Shown one piece after another: positions 28,375 to 36,885 of a DNA stretch of 64,000 nt. Made by a program: the position numbers and the translations under genes. The stretch lies in the NCBI GenBank assembly GCA_018268355.1, contig JAFDWR010000002.1, forward strand, positions 1-64,000. Direction: 5' to 3'. Position 1 is the stretch's first letter. Each line of letters begins with the position of its first letter. The notes beneath the pieces were generated by a model. It was given only the letters and a program-made list of their open reading frames with translations, was not told where the DNA came from and made no database searches. Source of the stretch: Armatimonadota bacterium (GTDB lineage: Bacteria; Armatimonadota; Fimbriimonadia; Fimbriimonadales; Fimbriimonadaceae).

Positions 28375-28926
28375 TTAGCGGTTGCCGAGCGATCGGATCG
28401 CGAAGTCGATTTCCTGCAGAGCAAGATTCACCGACTGGATCGCCTTTGATCGGTAGCCGTCATAGTCCGGCTGGGCCTGCTGGAGGTCGTTTCGCGCTCG
28501 GACGAGGTCTTCGGCGGCTTCCTTCAGCTGGTTCGTGCTTCGGGCGACCTGCTCCTTGGTGTAGCGGCTCGCGGGCTGCTGGGGCGTCGGTCCTTGCGGG
28601 GTCTGAGTGCGCTGATTGTTGCCAAAGTGCTTGTTCCACTTGAGGCCAGCGCCGATGTTCACCAGGGCAAGTTCAGAAGCCTGGATCGCGTTCTCGCGGT
28701 GGCCCTGATAGATCGGCAGGCCATTCTTGAGGTGCTGGATCGCCTTTCGGATCTTTTCCGCGGCCTGTCGCATCTCGCGATTGCTCTGGTGGTTGGCCCC
28801 GCCCTTGTTGCCGATCTGCGTGTTTTGATTCCCCTTTCGTCCGGGAGCATTCTGGGCCGTCGCACTGCCGGTGACGGCGAAAATAGCTAGGGCTGAGACG
28901 AGGAGAGTTGTCCAATTCGATTTCAT
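28375..28926 (-). CDS. secreted helical protein with internal duplication
   Basis: 183-residue exported protein: signal peptide MKSNWTTLLVSALAIFAVTGSATAQ, a Gly/Asn/Gln-rich linker, then two similar helical units of about 42 residues, the first beginning AAEKIRKAIQHLKNGLPIYQGHRENAIQ (positions about 55-95), the second AAEDLVRARNDLQQAQPDYDGYRSKAIQ (about 137-180), each with an xYxGxRxxAIQxxxLAL core. Probably periplasmic helical hairpins. GGGGA about 9 bases upstream supports ATG 28926. Convergent with the secreted-protein operon. No family recognised. Confidence 0.65.
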   Translation of the reverse strand: MKSNWTTLLVSALAIFAVTGSATAQNAPGRKGNQNTQIGNKGGANHQSNREMRQAAEKIRKAIQHLKNGLPIYQGHRENAIQASELALVNIGAGLKWNKHFGNNQRTQTPQGPTPQQPASRYTKEQVARSTNQLKEAAEDLVRARNDLQQAQPDYDGYRSKAIQSVNLALQEIDFAIRSLGNR

Positions 28927-29029
28927 TTTGTTGTTTCCCCAGGCCATCTATGTGGCCTCTTGGGTGGGGAGACGTGCGGCTGGGGTGTCCGTTCAGTAGG
29001 GGGCCGAAAAAAGCTAAGATCAGGTTGAA

Positions 29030-29455
29030 ATGACATCCCCGACCCTTGGCCGGTGGGCCACCGACTACACCGCGGAGGCGCTTCGGCGGGCCGCCCTGAT
29101 CGACGAATCGTTCGGCGACTTCCGGCTCCACGAGACCGCCCTTACCCCGCGGGAGACCCTTGCCCACCTCGTCGAGTGCTCCGTGGCCTATGACCAGATC
29201 AGCCGGGGCGAAAAGCCGGATTGGGCACCCTACGAAGGCCCGATGGAGATGGAATCCCTCTGGTCGGAGTTCTGGAATCGACGGCCCGACTTCCCGATTG
29301 AAGGCGATGAGGCGATGCAGCTCCACCTCGAGTTTGTCGCCTTCCACGAGTGGTACCACGTCGGTCAGCTCTGCCTGATGCGTCAGGCCTTTGACCCCGA
29401 GTGGAAGTCCAGCACGATCTACCGAAACCTACACGTTTCGCTGCGCGAGGATTGA
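29030..29455 (+). CDS. DinB-like putative metal-dependent protein
   Basis: 141-residue four-helix bundle of the DinB superfamily. The metal-binding histidines are recognisable: ETLAHLVECS in helix 2 and EFVAFHEWYHVGQLCLMRQ, the HxxxH C-terminal pair. Related proteins are thiol-dependent transferases or of unknown role. TAAGAT lies nine bases before ATG 29030. The 3' end overlaps the opposing epimerase gene by 27 bases. It is a different protein from the DinB-like one at 15426. Confidence 0.8.
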   Translation: MTSPTLGRWATDYTAEALRRAALIDESFGDFRLHETALTPRETLAHLVECSVAYDQISRGEKPDWAPYEGPMEMESLWSEFWNRRPDFPIEGDEAMQLHLEFVAFHEWYHVGQLCLMRQAFDPEWKSSTIYRNLHVSLRED

Positions 29456-30334
29456 CCGCACGCTGTCCTCGAAGGTGAATTCGGGTCGCCATCCCGAGTC
29501 CAAGAGGATGGTGCAATCGTTGCACTTATCGAGGACGCCTTCCGGCTTGGTCGGGTCGAACGTGATCGGTCCGGTGTGGCCGACCACGCGCTGAATGGTC
29601 GCCGCAACCTCGGCGATGCTGAGGCTCTCGCCAAGGCCGAGATTGGTCCAAGGCATGCGGTCGACCGCGTCGATGCCGACCAAGTGCCAGATTGCCCGCG
29701 CGGCGTCGCGAACGTCCATCATCTCGCGCCGCGCTCGGCCCGTCCCCCAGACTACGACCTCACGGTCGGGCATCGAGGCCAGGAACCGCTCGATGAGCAT
29801 CGGCACAACGCCGGTCGCGGGCTGGCCTTCCCTGCCGGGGCCGATGAGGTTCGGCGGGAGCACCGAGAAGTAGTCGAGCCCAAGTTCGCGCCGGATCGTC
29901 GCGCAGTGCTCGATCCCTGCTCGCTTCGCCATCGCGTAGGGGCGAAGAGAAACGTCGGGCGGCCCATCCCATAGCTGGTCTTCCCGCTGAGGGCTCGGGC
30001 ATCCCGCCGGATAGCAGCCGGAGCTCGCGACAAAACAGAACTGCCCCACGCGGTGGTTCTTCGCCGCCTCAATCAGGTTCGCCTGTATCCGCAGGTTGAC
30101 CTCGAAGAATTCGGAAGCGCGCGCCTGAACTTGGTCGATCCCGCCGACCAATGCCGCGGCATGGATCACAGTTTCCGGCTTCATCGACCCCAGGTACGCC
30201 CCGACCGCCGAAAAGTCCAGCAAATCAAGCTCAGACCGACTCGGCGCCAGCACCTCAACGCCGGCAGGCGCATAGGCCACCAATTGCCGCCCCAGCCGCC
30301 CGCTGGCACCCGTGATCAGAACTCGCCGACCCAT
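29429..30334 (-). CDS. fcl: GDP-L-fucose synthase-like NAD-dependent epimerase/reductase
   Basis: 301-residue extended short-chain dehydrogenase: RRVLITGASGRLGRQLV at the N-terminus (NAD(P) binding), HAAALVGGIDQVQARASEFFEVN, then VASSGCYPAGCPSPQRED with the (S)S.CYP block diagnostic of GDP-fucose synthase relatives, YAMAKRAG for the catalytic YxxxK, and a substrate-binding C-terminus. Fcl converts GDP-4-keto-6-deoxymannose to GDP-fucose for surface glycans. The partner gmd gene is not in the window, so the exact sugar is uncertain. ATG 30334 was chosen; TACTCT ends seven bases upstream, a leaderless signature. Confidence 0.85.
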   Translation of the reverse strand: MGRRVLITGASGRLGRQLVAYAPAGVEVLAPSRSELDLLDFSAVGAYLGSMKPETVIHAAALVGGIDQVQARASEFFEVNLRIQANLIEAAKNHRVGQFCFVASSGCYPAGCPSPQREDQLWDGPPDVSLRPYAMAKRAGIEHCATIRRELGLDYFSVLPPNLIGPGREGQPATGVVPMLIERFLASMPDREVVVWGTGRARREMMDVRDAARAIWHLVGIDAVDRMPWTNLGLGESLSIAEVAATIQRVVGHTGPITFDPTKPEGVLDKCNDCTILLDSGWRPEFTFEDSVRSILAQRNV

Positions 30335-30404
30335 TAAGCACAGAGTATCGCTTTTTCGAACCCCCGGCGGGTACACCTATGGGTGGCAAAGGACCACTTT
30401 GACC

Positions 30405-30493
30405 GCCCGCAGGGGGAGCTGAAAGGCTGAGAGTCGCCACGCGCGAGACCCCGAGAACCAGAACCAGATAATGCTGGCGTTGGGATTGCGAGG
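30405..30493 (+). promoter_or_regulatory. TPP riboswitch (THI element) aptamer
   Basis: Plus-strand RNA matches the thiamine-pyrophosphate aptamer: GGGGGAGC, loop, GGCTGAGAG (the CUGAGA core), variable P3a arm with TCGCC-ACGCGCGA, ACCCCGAGAACCAGA, CCAGATAATGCTGG (P4/P5 region) and GCGTTGGGA. P1 can form between about 30407-30411 (CCGCA) and 30487-30491. All universally conserved segments are in order and at family spacing. It is 87 bases upstream of a prepilin-like gene, not of a thiamine gene. No clear promoter was found in 30340-30400. Confidence 0.85.
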
Positions 30494-30500
30494 ACGACAG

Positions 30501-30592
30501 AGGCCTTCTTGAAGAGGAGCCAAAGCCGCCGAACGCAAGACGAATCGGCGGACAAGGACATCCCGACCCAAGAAAAACCATGAAGAAGGCCT
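30501..30592 (+). promoter_or_regulatory. possible expression platform sequestering the prepilin start
   Basis: AGGCCTTCTT (30501-30510) is perfectly complementary to AAGAAGGCCT (30583-30592), codons 2 to 5 of the prepilin gene, and encloses an inner 7-base stem CCGCCGA (30526-30532) / TCGGCGG (30545-30551). The outer stem would hide the start codon region. Whether ligand binding toggles it is inference; part of the complementarity arises because AGGCCT is itself palindromic. Confidence 0.45.
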
Positions 30593-31341
30593 TCACCCTC
30601 ATCGAGCTTCTCGTCGTGATCGCAATCATTGCGATTCTCGCCGCCATTCTCTTCCCCGTTTTTGCCCAGGCGAAGTTTGCAGCCAAGCGCACCGCCGACC
30701 TGAGCAACGCCAAACAGATCGGCACCGCCCTGAAGATCTACCTCGCCGACTACGACGACTTTATGCCGATCTTCTATGCCTATAACTCGATCCCTGCGAG
30801 CGGGCAACCCGGCCACAAGGGCGTCGAAGTGCAGCTCCTGCCCTATTCGAAGAACCTTGAGATCTTCAAGAGCCCACTCGACACGGGCAGCTCATACCTG
30901 CCCACCGACCCCGGCTACGCGACGGCGGGTCCGAACCGCAACAGCTATTGGGGACTCTTTGGTAGCAGCTACCGGTTTGGCCAATGCGTGTTCAGCACGA
31001 TCAACGGCGAGTCCACTCAAAACAACGCTCCGAAGACGGGCAACGGACCCGTCAGCGAGACCCAGATCGAGTTCGGCGCAGAAACCCGCGTCATCCGGCT
31101 CGAGATGATGGGCTTTTTCAGTAAGGTGAACGACCCCGACTGCACGATCTATGGCTACGACTGCGGCTACTTCTCGCCGTGGGATCCCAATGGCGGTCGG
31201 CTGATCTTCTCCGACAGCCACGCGAAGACCGTGCAACGCGGCGGATTTGACCAGTCGCGCGTTGACCCGGTTGGCCACCGGTCGAGCGAGCTCACCGGCG
31301 GCGGACCTTACGACGACACCTTCTACTGGCGCTGCGACTAA
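30580..31341 (+). CDS. prepilin-type N-terminal methylation-domain protein (GspG/DUF1559-like)
   Basis: 253-residue pseudopilin-like protein. The type III signal is MKKAFTLIE with the prepilin-peptidase cut before F5 and E9-equivalent at F+5, followed by a 20-residue hydrophobic helix and [36 protein letters not shown], a stretch typical of Armatimonadota prepilin-like proteins. The C-terminal globular domain (about 90-253) has paired cysteines and the [12 protein letters not shown] motif common to DUF1559-type pilins. Single gene, with a TPP-type riboswitch upstream and no adjacent secretion or pilus genes. The stop shares CTAA with the opposing peptidase gene. No Shine-Dalgarno site near ATG 30580. 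Confidence 0.9.
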   Translation: MKKAFTLIELLVVIAIIAILAAILFPVFAQAKFAAKRTADLSNAKQIGTALKIYLADYDDFMPIFYAYNSIPASGQPGHKGVEVQLLPYSKNLEIFKSPLDTGSSYLPTDPGYATAGPNRNSYWGLFGSSYRFGQCVFSTINGESTQNNAPKTGNGPVSETQIEFGAETRVIRLEMMGFFSKVNDPDCTIYGYDCGYFSPWDPNGGRLIFSDSHAKTVQRGGFDQSRVDPVGHRSSELTGGGPYDDTFYWRCD

Positions 31342-32489
31342 AGCGCTTCGACGGGCACACCATTCTCCGGGGCCACGCCAAAGATGTAGTCATCTTTGTT
31401 GGCCTCGGTGATGGTGGCCTCACTCACGGCGCCGACCGGGCGGCTGTGGGTCCATTCCGCGCTTCGCGTGTCGCGCCAGAAGACGACGTAGTTGACGCCG
31501 GGCTTCGACTTCCAGGTGATCCGGGTTTCGTGGCTCTGCCGTCGGTCAATTCGGACGTCGGTTGGGGGCGGTCCGGCCTGGGCGAGGGTTGCCAACGCGC
31601 GTAGGTTGAGCTTCGCGACATTGCCCAGGTAGCCCCAGTCCATGAACTCGGGTCGGTCGTCGGCGGTGTGCTGGCGGGTGTATTCCTCATACACTTCGAC
31701 GAACCGGATCGCGGGGAATCCGACGTTGTGGAACGGCGTGTGGTCGCCGCCGCGTCCAAAGCGGTCCTTTCGCAGGACGAGCTTCGGGGTGAACTTCTCG
31801 CCGCGCGCATGCCATGCCACGAATCGGGCGAGTTCTCGACTGAGCGGGTGGTCGGTGTCGTCGCTGAAGACGCGCACCTGCTTGGTGTTCTTTCCGACCG
31901 TATTGCCCGAGTTGCCCACCATGTCGTTGCTGAAAACGCCGTCGATGGTCCAGCCTTCCTTTTTCGCCCGCGCTGCGAGGGCGCCCGAGCCAAGGAGGCC
32001 CTGCTCTTCCCCGCTAAAGGCGACGAAGTGGATGGTGTGGTTCCACTTGTGGCTTGCCATGAGCCGGGCGAGTTCGAGGGCGAGCGACGTTCCGCTTGCG
32101 TCGTCGTTGGCCCCCGGCGAGGGGTTGGTGTAGGTGGACTCGGTGCTGCGCTCCACCATGTTGATCGTGTCGAAGTGCCCTCCCACGATCAGCCGGCGGT
32201 CGGTCGCGCCCTTCAGCGTGGCGATGGCCTGGACGACTTCCTTGTCGGCTGCAATTCGGGCCGACTTCTTCACCGTGTAGCGCATGATCTCAACCTCGAT
32301 GCCGGGGATCTTTCGGTACTCAGCGGCGATCCACTCGGCGGCTTCGGTGAGGGTTGAGTTGTTGGTGTTGCGGTTGGGCCAGCTCGCGAGCTTCTCGACC
32401 GTCGCCCGCATGCGGCGCGGGTCGACTTGACTTACCAGTGAATTGAGGTCGAGAGTCCCCACCATGAGGAGGGCAGCGGTGGCCAACAT
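31338..32489 (-). CDS. M28-family metallopeptidase, secreted
   Basis: 383-residue zinc aminopeptidase of family M28 with a hydrophobic N-terminus ([14 protein letters not shown]) that may be a signal peptide. Zinc and catalytic motifs in order: [38 protein letters not shown] and a later H in [13 protein letters not shown]. The C-terminal 70 residues (about 310-383) form an extra small beta domain, FnIII-like ([30 protein letters not shown]). TAAACC lies six bases before ATG 32489. Probably periplasmic peptide processing. Convergent with the prepilin-like gene (overlapping stops). Confidence 0.88.
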   Translation of the reverse strand: MLATAALLMVGTLDLNSLVSQVDPRRMRATVEKLASWPNRNTNNSTLTEAAEWIAAEYRKIPGIEVEIMRYTVKKSARIAADKEVVQAIATLKGATDRRLIVGGHFDTINMVERSTESTYTNPSPGANDDASGTSLALELARLMASHKWNHTIHFVAFSGEEQGLLGSGALAARAKKEGWTIDGVFSNDMVGNSGNTVGKNTKQVRVFSDDTDHPLSRELARFVAWHARGEKFTPKLVLRKDRFGRGGDHTPFHNVGFPAIRFVEVYEEYTRQHTADDRPEFMDWGYLGNVAKLNLRALATLAQAGPPPTDVRIDRRQSHETRITWKSKPGVNYVVFWRDTRSAEWTHSRPVGAVSEATITEANKDDYIFGVAPENGVPVEAL

Positions 32490-32525
32490 GCGAACGGTTT
32501 ACCCCGTTTCACCGTTTGCAAAGCT

Positions 32526-33224
32526 ATGCTGCTCGCGCTTCTCGCTTTGTTTGGCCAAGTTCAAGGGCCCATCTATGAACCGATGGACGACCACGATCCG
32601 AATGGGATCGGGATCTCGTACATGGGTCGCGAGATCGCCCAGGTCATGGGACACGAAGGCGCGTGGTGGCTCGACCGCCCGGAGCGCTTTGTTGAGGAAG
32701 CTCCGCAGCTCCTCCTCGAAGCCCTTGAGCTCAAGCCAGGCATGAACGTGGCCGATATCGGCTGTGGCACCGGCTACCTAAGCTTCCCGATGGCGCGAAA
32801 GGTTGGCCCGAAGGGCAAGGTCTACGCGGAAGAGATTCAGGACGAGATGCTCACGATCGTGAAGGCGAAGTCCAAGCAGTACAAGATCGACAACGTTGTC
32901 CCTTGGCTCGGGACGACCACCGACCCGAAGCTCCCCGCCAAGACGATTGACCTCATCCTGCTCGTTGACGTCTATCACGAGTTCGACAAGCCCTATGAGA
33001 TGACCGCCGGGATGCTGAAGTCGCTCAAGGATGGCGGCCGCATCGTCTTTGTCGAGTATCGAAAGGAAGACCCGCGCGTGCCGATCAAAGAGGTCCACAA
33101 GATGTCGGAAGCCCAGATGAAAAAGGAGATGGCGATCTGGCCGCTCAAGTTCGTGAAGAACGACAAGCGGCTTCCCCGCCAGCACATTCTCATCTTCCAG
33201 AAGCAACCTGAGCCAAAGGGCTAG
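32526..33224 (+). CDS. SAM-dependent methyltransferase with possible N-terminal signal
   Basis: 232-residue class I methyltransferase. Motif I is VADIGCGTGYL near residue 80, preceded by a family-typical YMGREIAQVMGHEGAWWLDRPER block found in methyltransferases of Planctomycetota-like groups; motif DLILLVDVYHEFD and post-motif GGRIVFVEYRKED follow. The first 13 residues (MLLALLALFGQVQ) are hydrophobic and could be a short signal peptide, which would be unusual since SAM is cytosolic. Another start at the later ATG positions would remove it. Substrate unknown. Confidence 0.8.
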   Translation: MLLALLALFGQVQGPIYEPMDDHDPNGIGISYMGREIAQVMGHEGAWWLDRPERFVEEAPQLLLEALELKPGMNVADIGCGTGYLSFPMARKVGPKGKVYAEEIQDEMLTIVKAKSKQYKIDNVVPWLGTTTDPKLPAKTIDLILLVDVYHEFDKPYEMTAGMLKSLKDGGRIVFVEYRKEDPRVPIKEVHKMSEAQMKKEMAIWPLKFVKNDKRLPRQHILIFQKQPEPKG

Positions 33225-33251
33225 ACAACGGGACACAACCGATGCCATAAT
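33222..33251 (+). promoter_or_regulatory. promoter of rpmG-rpmF
   Basis: TAGACA (33222-33227), an 18-base spacer and CATAAT (33246-33251). Transcription would start near 33258, 29 bases before ATG 33287; GAGAGG upstream provides a ribosome binding site. Confidence 0.6.
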
Positions 33252-33286
33252 TTCGATTCGCGCCGCGAGGTGCCGAGAGGTTTGAG

Positions 33287-33454
33287 ATGGCAAAGAAGTC
33301 GGAAGCCCGTGAAATCATTCGGATCGTCTGTACCGAGGACGGGAAAAACTACTATACGACCACGAAGAACAAGCGCAACACTCAGGGTCGCTTGGAACTC
33401 ATGAAGTACAACCCCAACCTGCGCAAGGTGACCCTGCACCGAGAGAAGAAGTAA
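33287..33454 (+). CDS. rpmG: 50S ribosomal protein bL33
   Basis: 55-residue protein beginning [19 protein letters not shown] with [23 protein letters not shown] and a basic C-terminus (LHREKK), a standard bL33 sequence. It has one cysteine only, so it is the Zn-free (C-minus) paralogue type. ATG 33287 has CGAGAGG seven bases upstream. Too short to be listed by ordinary ORF finders, followed 14 bases later by rpmF. Confidence 0.95.
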   Translation: MAKKSEAREIIRIVCTEDGKNYYTTTKNKRNTQGRLELMKYNPNLRKVTLHREKK

Positions 33455-33468
33455 GCGAGAATTTAGTC

Positions 33469-33651
33469 ATGCCGAATCCTAAGCGACGCCACAGCCACCA
33501 GCGCACCGCCCTTCGCCGAACCAATTACACGGCGGAGCTGCCCACCATCGTCACGAATCGACAGGTCGGCGGTGAGCCCTATCGACTCAACCACAACGCG
33601 ACTCCGGACGGCTACTACAAGGGTCGACGACTTCCCGGCTTCAAGGACTAA
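33469..33651 (+). CDS. rpmF: 50S ribosomal protein bL32
   Basis: 60-residue bL32: MPNPKRRHSHQRTALRRTNYT is the conserved N-terminus of the family. The C-terminal half (residues 22-60) ends in HNATPDGYYKGRRLPGFKD. It lacks the CxxC...CxxC zinc site seen in some bL32 proteins, so it is the Zn-free form as well. Together with rpmG it forms a bicistronic ribosomal operon ending at a strong terminator. Confidence 0.93.
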   Translation: MPNPKRRHSHQRTALRRTNYTAELPTIVTNRQVGGEPYRLNHNATPDGYYKGRRLPGFKD

Positions 33652-33673
33652 GTCCTTCTTCAAAGCAAAACGT

Positions 33674-33710
33674 AAGAAGGGGCTGCTCATTCGAGCAGCC
33701 CCTTCTTTGA
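33674..33710 (+). terminator. terminator after rpmF
   Basis: AAGAAGGGGCTGCTC (33674-33688) and GAGCAGCCCCTTCTT (33693-33707) form a perfect 15-base stem with an ATTC loop, followed by TGATTT. It also lies at the 3' end of the opposing mannosidase gene. Confidence 0.92.
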
Positions 33711-33730
33711 TTTGGATCGCTCGTCGAAGG

Positions 33731-36700
33731 CTATTCGACGAGCTTGATCGTGATGATCTCGAACGGGCGATAGGGGACGACGACAAGGCCGTCTTGGATC
33801 TCCAGCTCGGCGATCGGGTTCTCTTCGAGGTCGCAGAGATAGGCTTCCTTCGGCGTGCGCAGACAGTGAAGCTCGGCAACGCCGCGGCTGTTGTGGCACT
33901 CATAGAGTCGAACCACGATGTTGTTGCCCACCTCGGCCTTCTTCACTGTCTCCACGACGATGTTTCGGTCGTCGCAGACGAGGAGCGGCGGCAGCAGCCC
34001 CGGAAGGCCCGCCTTCGGCTCAAGGAACGCATGGCGCACCGGCGCATTGACCGCGTAGGCGGCGGGGACGACGCCTGCGTACTGGTGGGGCCCAAAGTGC
34101 GGCATGAGGACGTAGGTGAACCGGTGGACGCCCATGTCGCACATCGGGTCGGGCGCCTTCGGCGAACGGAGGAGCGAAAGCCGCATGACGTTGCCGCGCA
34201 CATCGTGGCCGTACTTGCCGACATTGAGCAGCGAGACGCCCTGGTCGCCTTCTGAAAGGTCGATCCACTTCTGGGCGCAGATCTCAAAGCGCGCCTGGTC
34301 CCAGCTCGTGTTGACGTGGGTGGGTCGGTCGACGGAGCCGAACTGAATCTCGCAGGTCGCCCGCGGGGAGTGGACGTTCACCGGGAACGCCACCTTCAGC
34401 ATGCGGTCTTCCTCGTGCCAGTCGATCTCGGTGTCGAATCGAACGCCCGGGGTCGGTCCGAGCGAGATTCGCTGCCGAATCGTCGACTTGCCGACCCGCT
34501 TCACGATCTCGGCGGCGACTCGAACCGGGCCCTTTTCGACGATCTCAAAGCTCTCGCTCTTGACGAGGTCTTGAGCGGTTTCGAACGCATAGATGTCGAC
34601 GTCCCATGCGCTCCAGAACTTCGGCTTGTCTTCGAGAATCTGGAACAGGTTCGCAAGCTTGCCCGGCTCGATGAACTCGGTGTTGTCCTCCAGGCTCTGG
34701 ATGCTTGTGATGTTGCCGTGGGCGTCAAACTTGACCGAGAGCTCGTGGTTCTCGATTCGACGGGGGCTCGCCTTGAGTCGGCTTCGCGAGGTGGCCGGCT
34801 GGCTCGAAAGGTCGCCGACGCAGACCGAGCGGAGCGCGGCATGCGGGGTCGGGAAGATGATCTTCCGCTCGCCGAACTCCTCGACGAGCTGGACGGGCAC
34901 GCTCTCGTCGGCGGTGATGAGGCTGTTCGGAGCCTCTTCCGCCGTCCACGGGATCTCGCCCTGCGAGGGAATCGCGGAGTTGTGGAAGAGGGCAACCGGC
35001 TGGGCCTTGCCTTCGGTGTCGAGCTTTTCGGCGATGCTGCGCAGGCTCTTTTCCACCAGCTCCGCACCCTTGGTCAGCACCTCGGCATAGTCCTTGTCGG
35101 CGTCTTCGTAGACCTCGCGAACCGACGAGCCGGGGATGATGTCGTGGAATTGGTTGAGCAACACGAGCTTCCAGAGTCGCTCAAGTTCGGCCGCATTGTA
35201 GTGCTTGGGAAAGTCCTCGACAAAGCAGGCGAGCCATTCCGCGTCGCGCAGGAGGAATTCGCTGAGGCGATTGTTCTTCTTCGTCGCGGCCTGGGAGGTG
35301 TAGGTGCCTCGGTGGAACTCGGCATAGAGCTCGCCGACCCACGTCATGAGGTCCTTGCTCTTCGCCTTTGCATCCTTAAAGAAGTTCAGCGCGCTCTTGC
35401 CGCTCGCCACTTCGGGGAAGTTCGGCGCGGTTCGTCCGCGGCGCAAGAGCTCAATGTGGCGCTCGGTGGGACCGCCACCGCCATCGCCCCAACCGAAGAC
35501 ATACAGCGAGGCGTCGGACCGACCCTTGTCGCGGTGGTTCTTGACCGCGCGCAGGATCTCCTTGGGTTCGCCGCTGCCGATGTAGGTGTCGGCGGGCGGG
35601 AAGTGAGTCCAAACCCGGGTGCCGTCGATCCCCTGCCACCAGAACGTGTTGTGGGGGAACTTGTTGGTGTCGTTCCAGCTGATCTTCTGGGTGAGGAAGT
35701 AGTGGATGTTCGACTTCGCGAGGATTTGGGGCAGCGCAGCGGAGTAGCCGAAGACGTCGGGGAGCCACATATCCTTGGTCTCGACGCCGAACTTGTCGCG
35801 GAAATACTTGCGGCCATAGAGGAACTGCCGGACGAGGGATTCGCCGCCGGTCAGGTTACAGTCGGCCTCGACCCACATCGAACCCACCGGTTCCCACTGC
35901 CCGCGCTTGATCGCGCGCTTCACGCGCTCAAACAGCTCGGGATACTCCTTCTCCAGCCATTCGTATTGGCTCGCCTGGGAGTGGACAAAGACGTATTCGG
36001 GATAGCGTTCGGCGAGCTCGAGCTGGGTCGCCGTGGTGTGGGCCATCTTCTTCTTGGTGATGTGGATCGGCCAAAGCCACGCGGTGTCGAGGTGGGCATG
36101 GCCAACGGGCACAAGCTGGTGCTTCAGCTCGCCTCCGAGGGAGGAGAGTGCCTCGCGCAAGAGCTTGCGGCAACGGGCGATGGTCTCGCGCTCCGAGGCC
36201 CGGAAGAGGTTGCAGACGTCGTTGAGTGCGCGCAGAATGGTCGCAAAGGCAGGATCGCCCTCATCGACCGCCTCGACGAGGTTGAGGCAGAAGTCAACAT
36301 CGTACTGGAGGTCCTTCAACTCGGGGTCGACCGCGACGAACCAGGCGCCCTGCACCTTGGCGACCTTCGGCTCGCGGGGGAGTTCCTTTAGGTGGACCCG
36401 GCACTGGGGGTTGTCGGTGTAAACCTGCACGTAGAAGGTGCCGTCGCCCGCTGCCTCGCCCAGAAGGACGGATTCGTGCGCCCAGTCAATGCCGGTTTTG
36501 GGCGCGTTGCCGCGCCATAGCGTTCGCTCGCCGCCGACCGATGCCTTAAGCGCGAGCACTTCGGTGGGGCCAAGTTGGGGCGCCTTGCCCTTCAAGCGGA
36601 ACCAAAACGTCGTGTAGGCAGGGCCATATTCGTAGCCCGCGTCGACCGGCGTCCAGGGCCCGGCCTTCGCGGCCTGGAGATCGGGATGGGGAACTTCACA

Positions 36701-36817
36701 GATCTCAACGGAAAGGGCGTCGAGCTGGCGGGTGGCGAGGGGGACCAGGTCTTGCTCGAGGAAGAGCTTGATGCGGGCGCGCGTCAGGTCGGAATGCTTG
36801 AGCATGGGCACGGCCAT
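33731..36817 (-). CDS. alpha-mannosidase, glycoside hydrolase family 38
   Basis: 1028-residue GH38 enzyme. The N-terminal part is a beta domain, then the catalytic domain with GHAHLDTAWLWPIHITKKK (zinc-binding His and Asp), WVEADCNLTGGESLVRQFLYG, and WLPDVFGYSAALPQI with the nucleophile Asp. Long C-terminal beta domains follow; the family typically measures 1,000-1,050 residues. Probably intracellular or periplasmic; no signal peptide visible. ATG 36817 was used; the open frame extends upstream to TTG 36856 and there is another ATG at 36805. It could release mannose from glycans or act on a reserve polymer. Confidence 0.92.
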   Translation of the reverse strand: MAVPMLKHSDLTRARIKLFLEQDLVPLATRQLDALSVEICEVPHPDLQAAKAGPWTPVDAGYEYGPAYTTFWFRLKGKAPQLGPTEVLALKASVGGERTLWRGNAPKTGIDWAHESVLLGEAAGDGTFYVQVYTDNPQCRVHLKELPREPKVAKVQGAWFVAVDPELKDLQYDVDFCLNLVEAVDEGDPAFATILRALNDVCNLFRASERETIARCRKLLREALSSLGGELKHQLVPVGHAHLDTAWLWPIHITKKKMAHTTATQLELAERYPEYVFVHSQASQYEWLEKEYPELFERVKRAIKRGQWEPVGSMWVEADCNLTGGESLVRQFLYGRKYFRDKFGVETKDMWLPDVFGYSAALPQILAKSNIHYFLTQKISWNDTNKFPHNTFWWQGIDGTRVWTHFPPADTYIGSGEPKEILRAVKNHRDKGRSDASLYVFGWGDGGGGPTERHIELLRRGRTAPNFPEVASGKSALNFFKDAKAKSKDLMTWVGELYAEFHRGTYTSQAATKKNNRLSEFLLRDAEWLACFVEDFPKHYNAAELERLWKLVLLNQFHDIIPGSSVREVYEDADKDYAEVLTKGAELVEKSLRSIAEKLDTEGKAQPVALFHNSAIPSQGEIPWTAEEAPNSLITADESVPVQLVEEFGERKIIFPTPHAALRSVCVGDLSSQPATSRSRLKASPRRIENHELSVKFDAHGNITSIQSLEDNTEFIEPGKLANLFQILEDKPKFWSAWDVDIYAFETAQDLVKSESFEIVEKGPVRVAAEIVKRVGKSTIRQRISLGPTPGVRFDTEIDWHEEDRMLKVAFPVNVHSPRATCEIQFGSVDRPTHVNTSWDQARFEICAQKWIDLSEGDQGVSLLNVGKYGHDVRGNVMRLSLLRSPKAPDPMCDMGVHRFTYVLMPHFGPHQYAGVVPAAYAVNAPVRHAFLEPKAGLPGLLPPLLVCDDRNIVVETVKKAEVGNNIVVRLYECHNSRGVAELHCLRTPKEAYLCDLEENPIAELEIQDGLVVVPYRPFEIITIKLVE

Positions 36818-36861
36818 TTTACTGAAAATTCGTTGAGCCTGAGCGAATCTGACCAAAAGCG

Positions 36862-36869
36862 ACTATAAT
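36862..36869. promoter_or_regulatory. overlapping divergent -10 boxes (mannosidase / DprA-like)
   Basis: ACTATAAT reads as TATAAT (36864-36869) on the plus strand and TATAGT (36867-36862) on the minus strand. The two start sites would be only some 20 bases apart, giving leaders of roughly 10 and 40 bases. A convincing -35 box was found for neither. Confidence 0.45.
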
Positions 36870-36885
36870 ACTTATTACTGGATTG

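Noticed and set aside
34316-36391. 691-codon frame opposite the GH38 mannosidase
   Set aside because: Shadow of a strongly conserved gene; translation lacks any domain.
36832-36869. TTGAGC paired with TATAAT upstream of the DprA-like gene
   Set aside because: Spacing is 25 bases, too long for a sigma-70 promoter; only the -10 box was retained.
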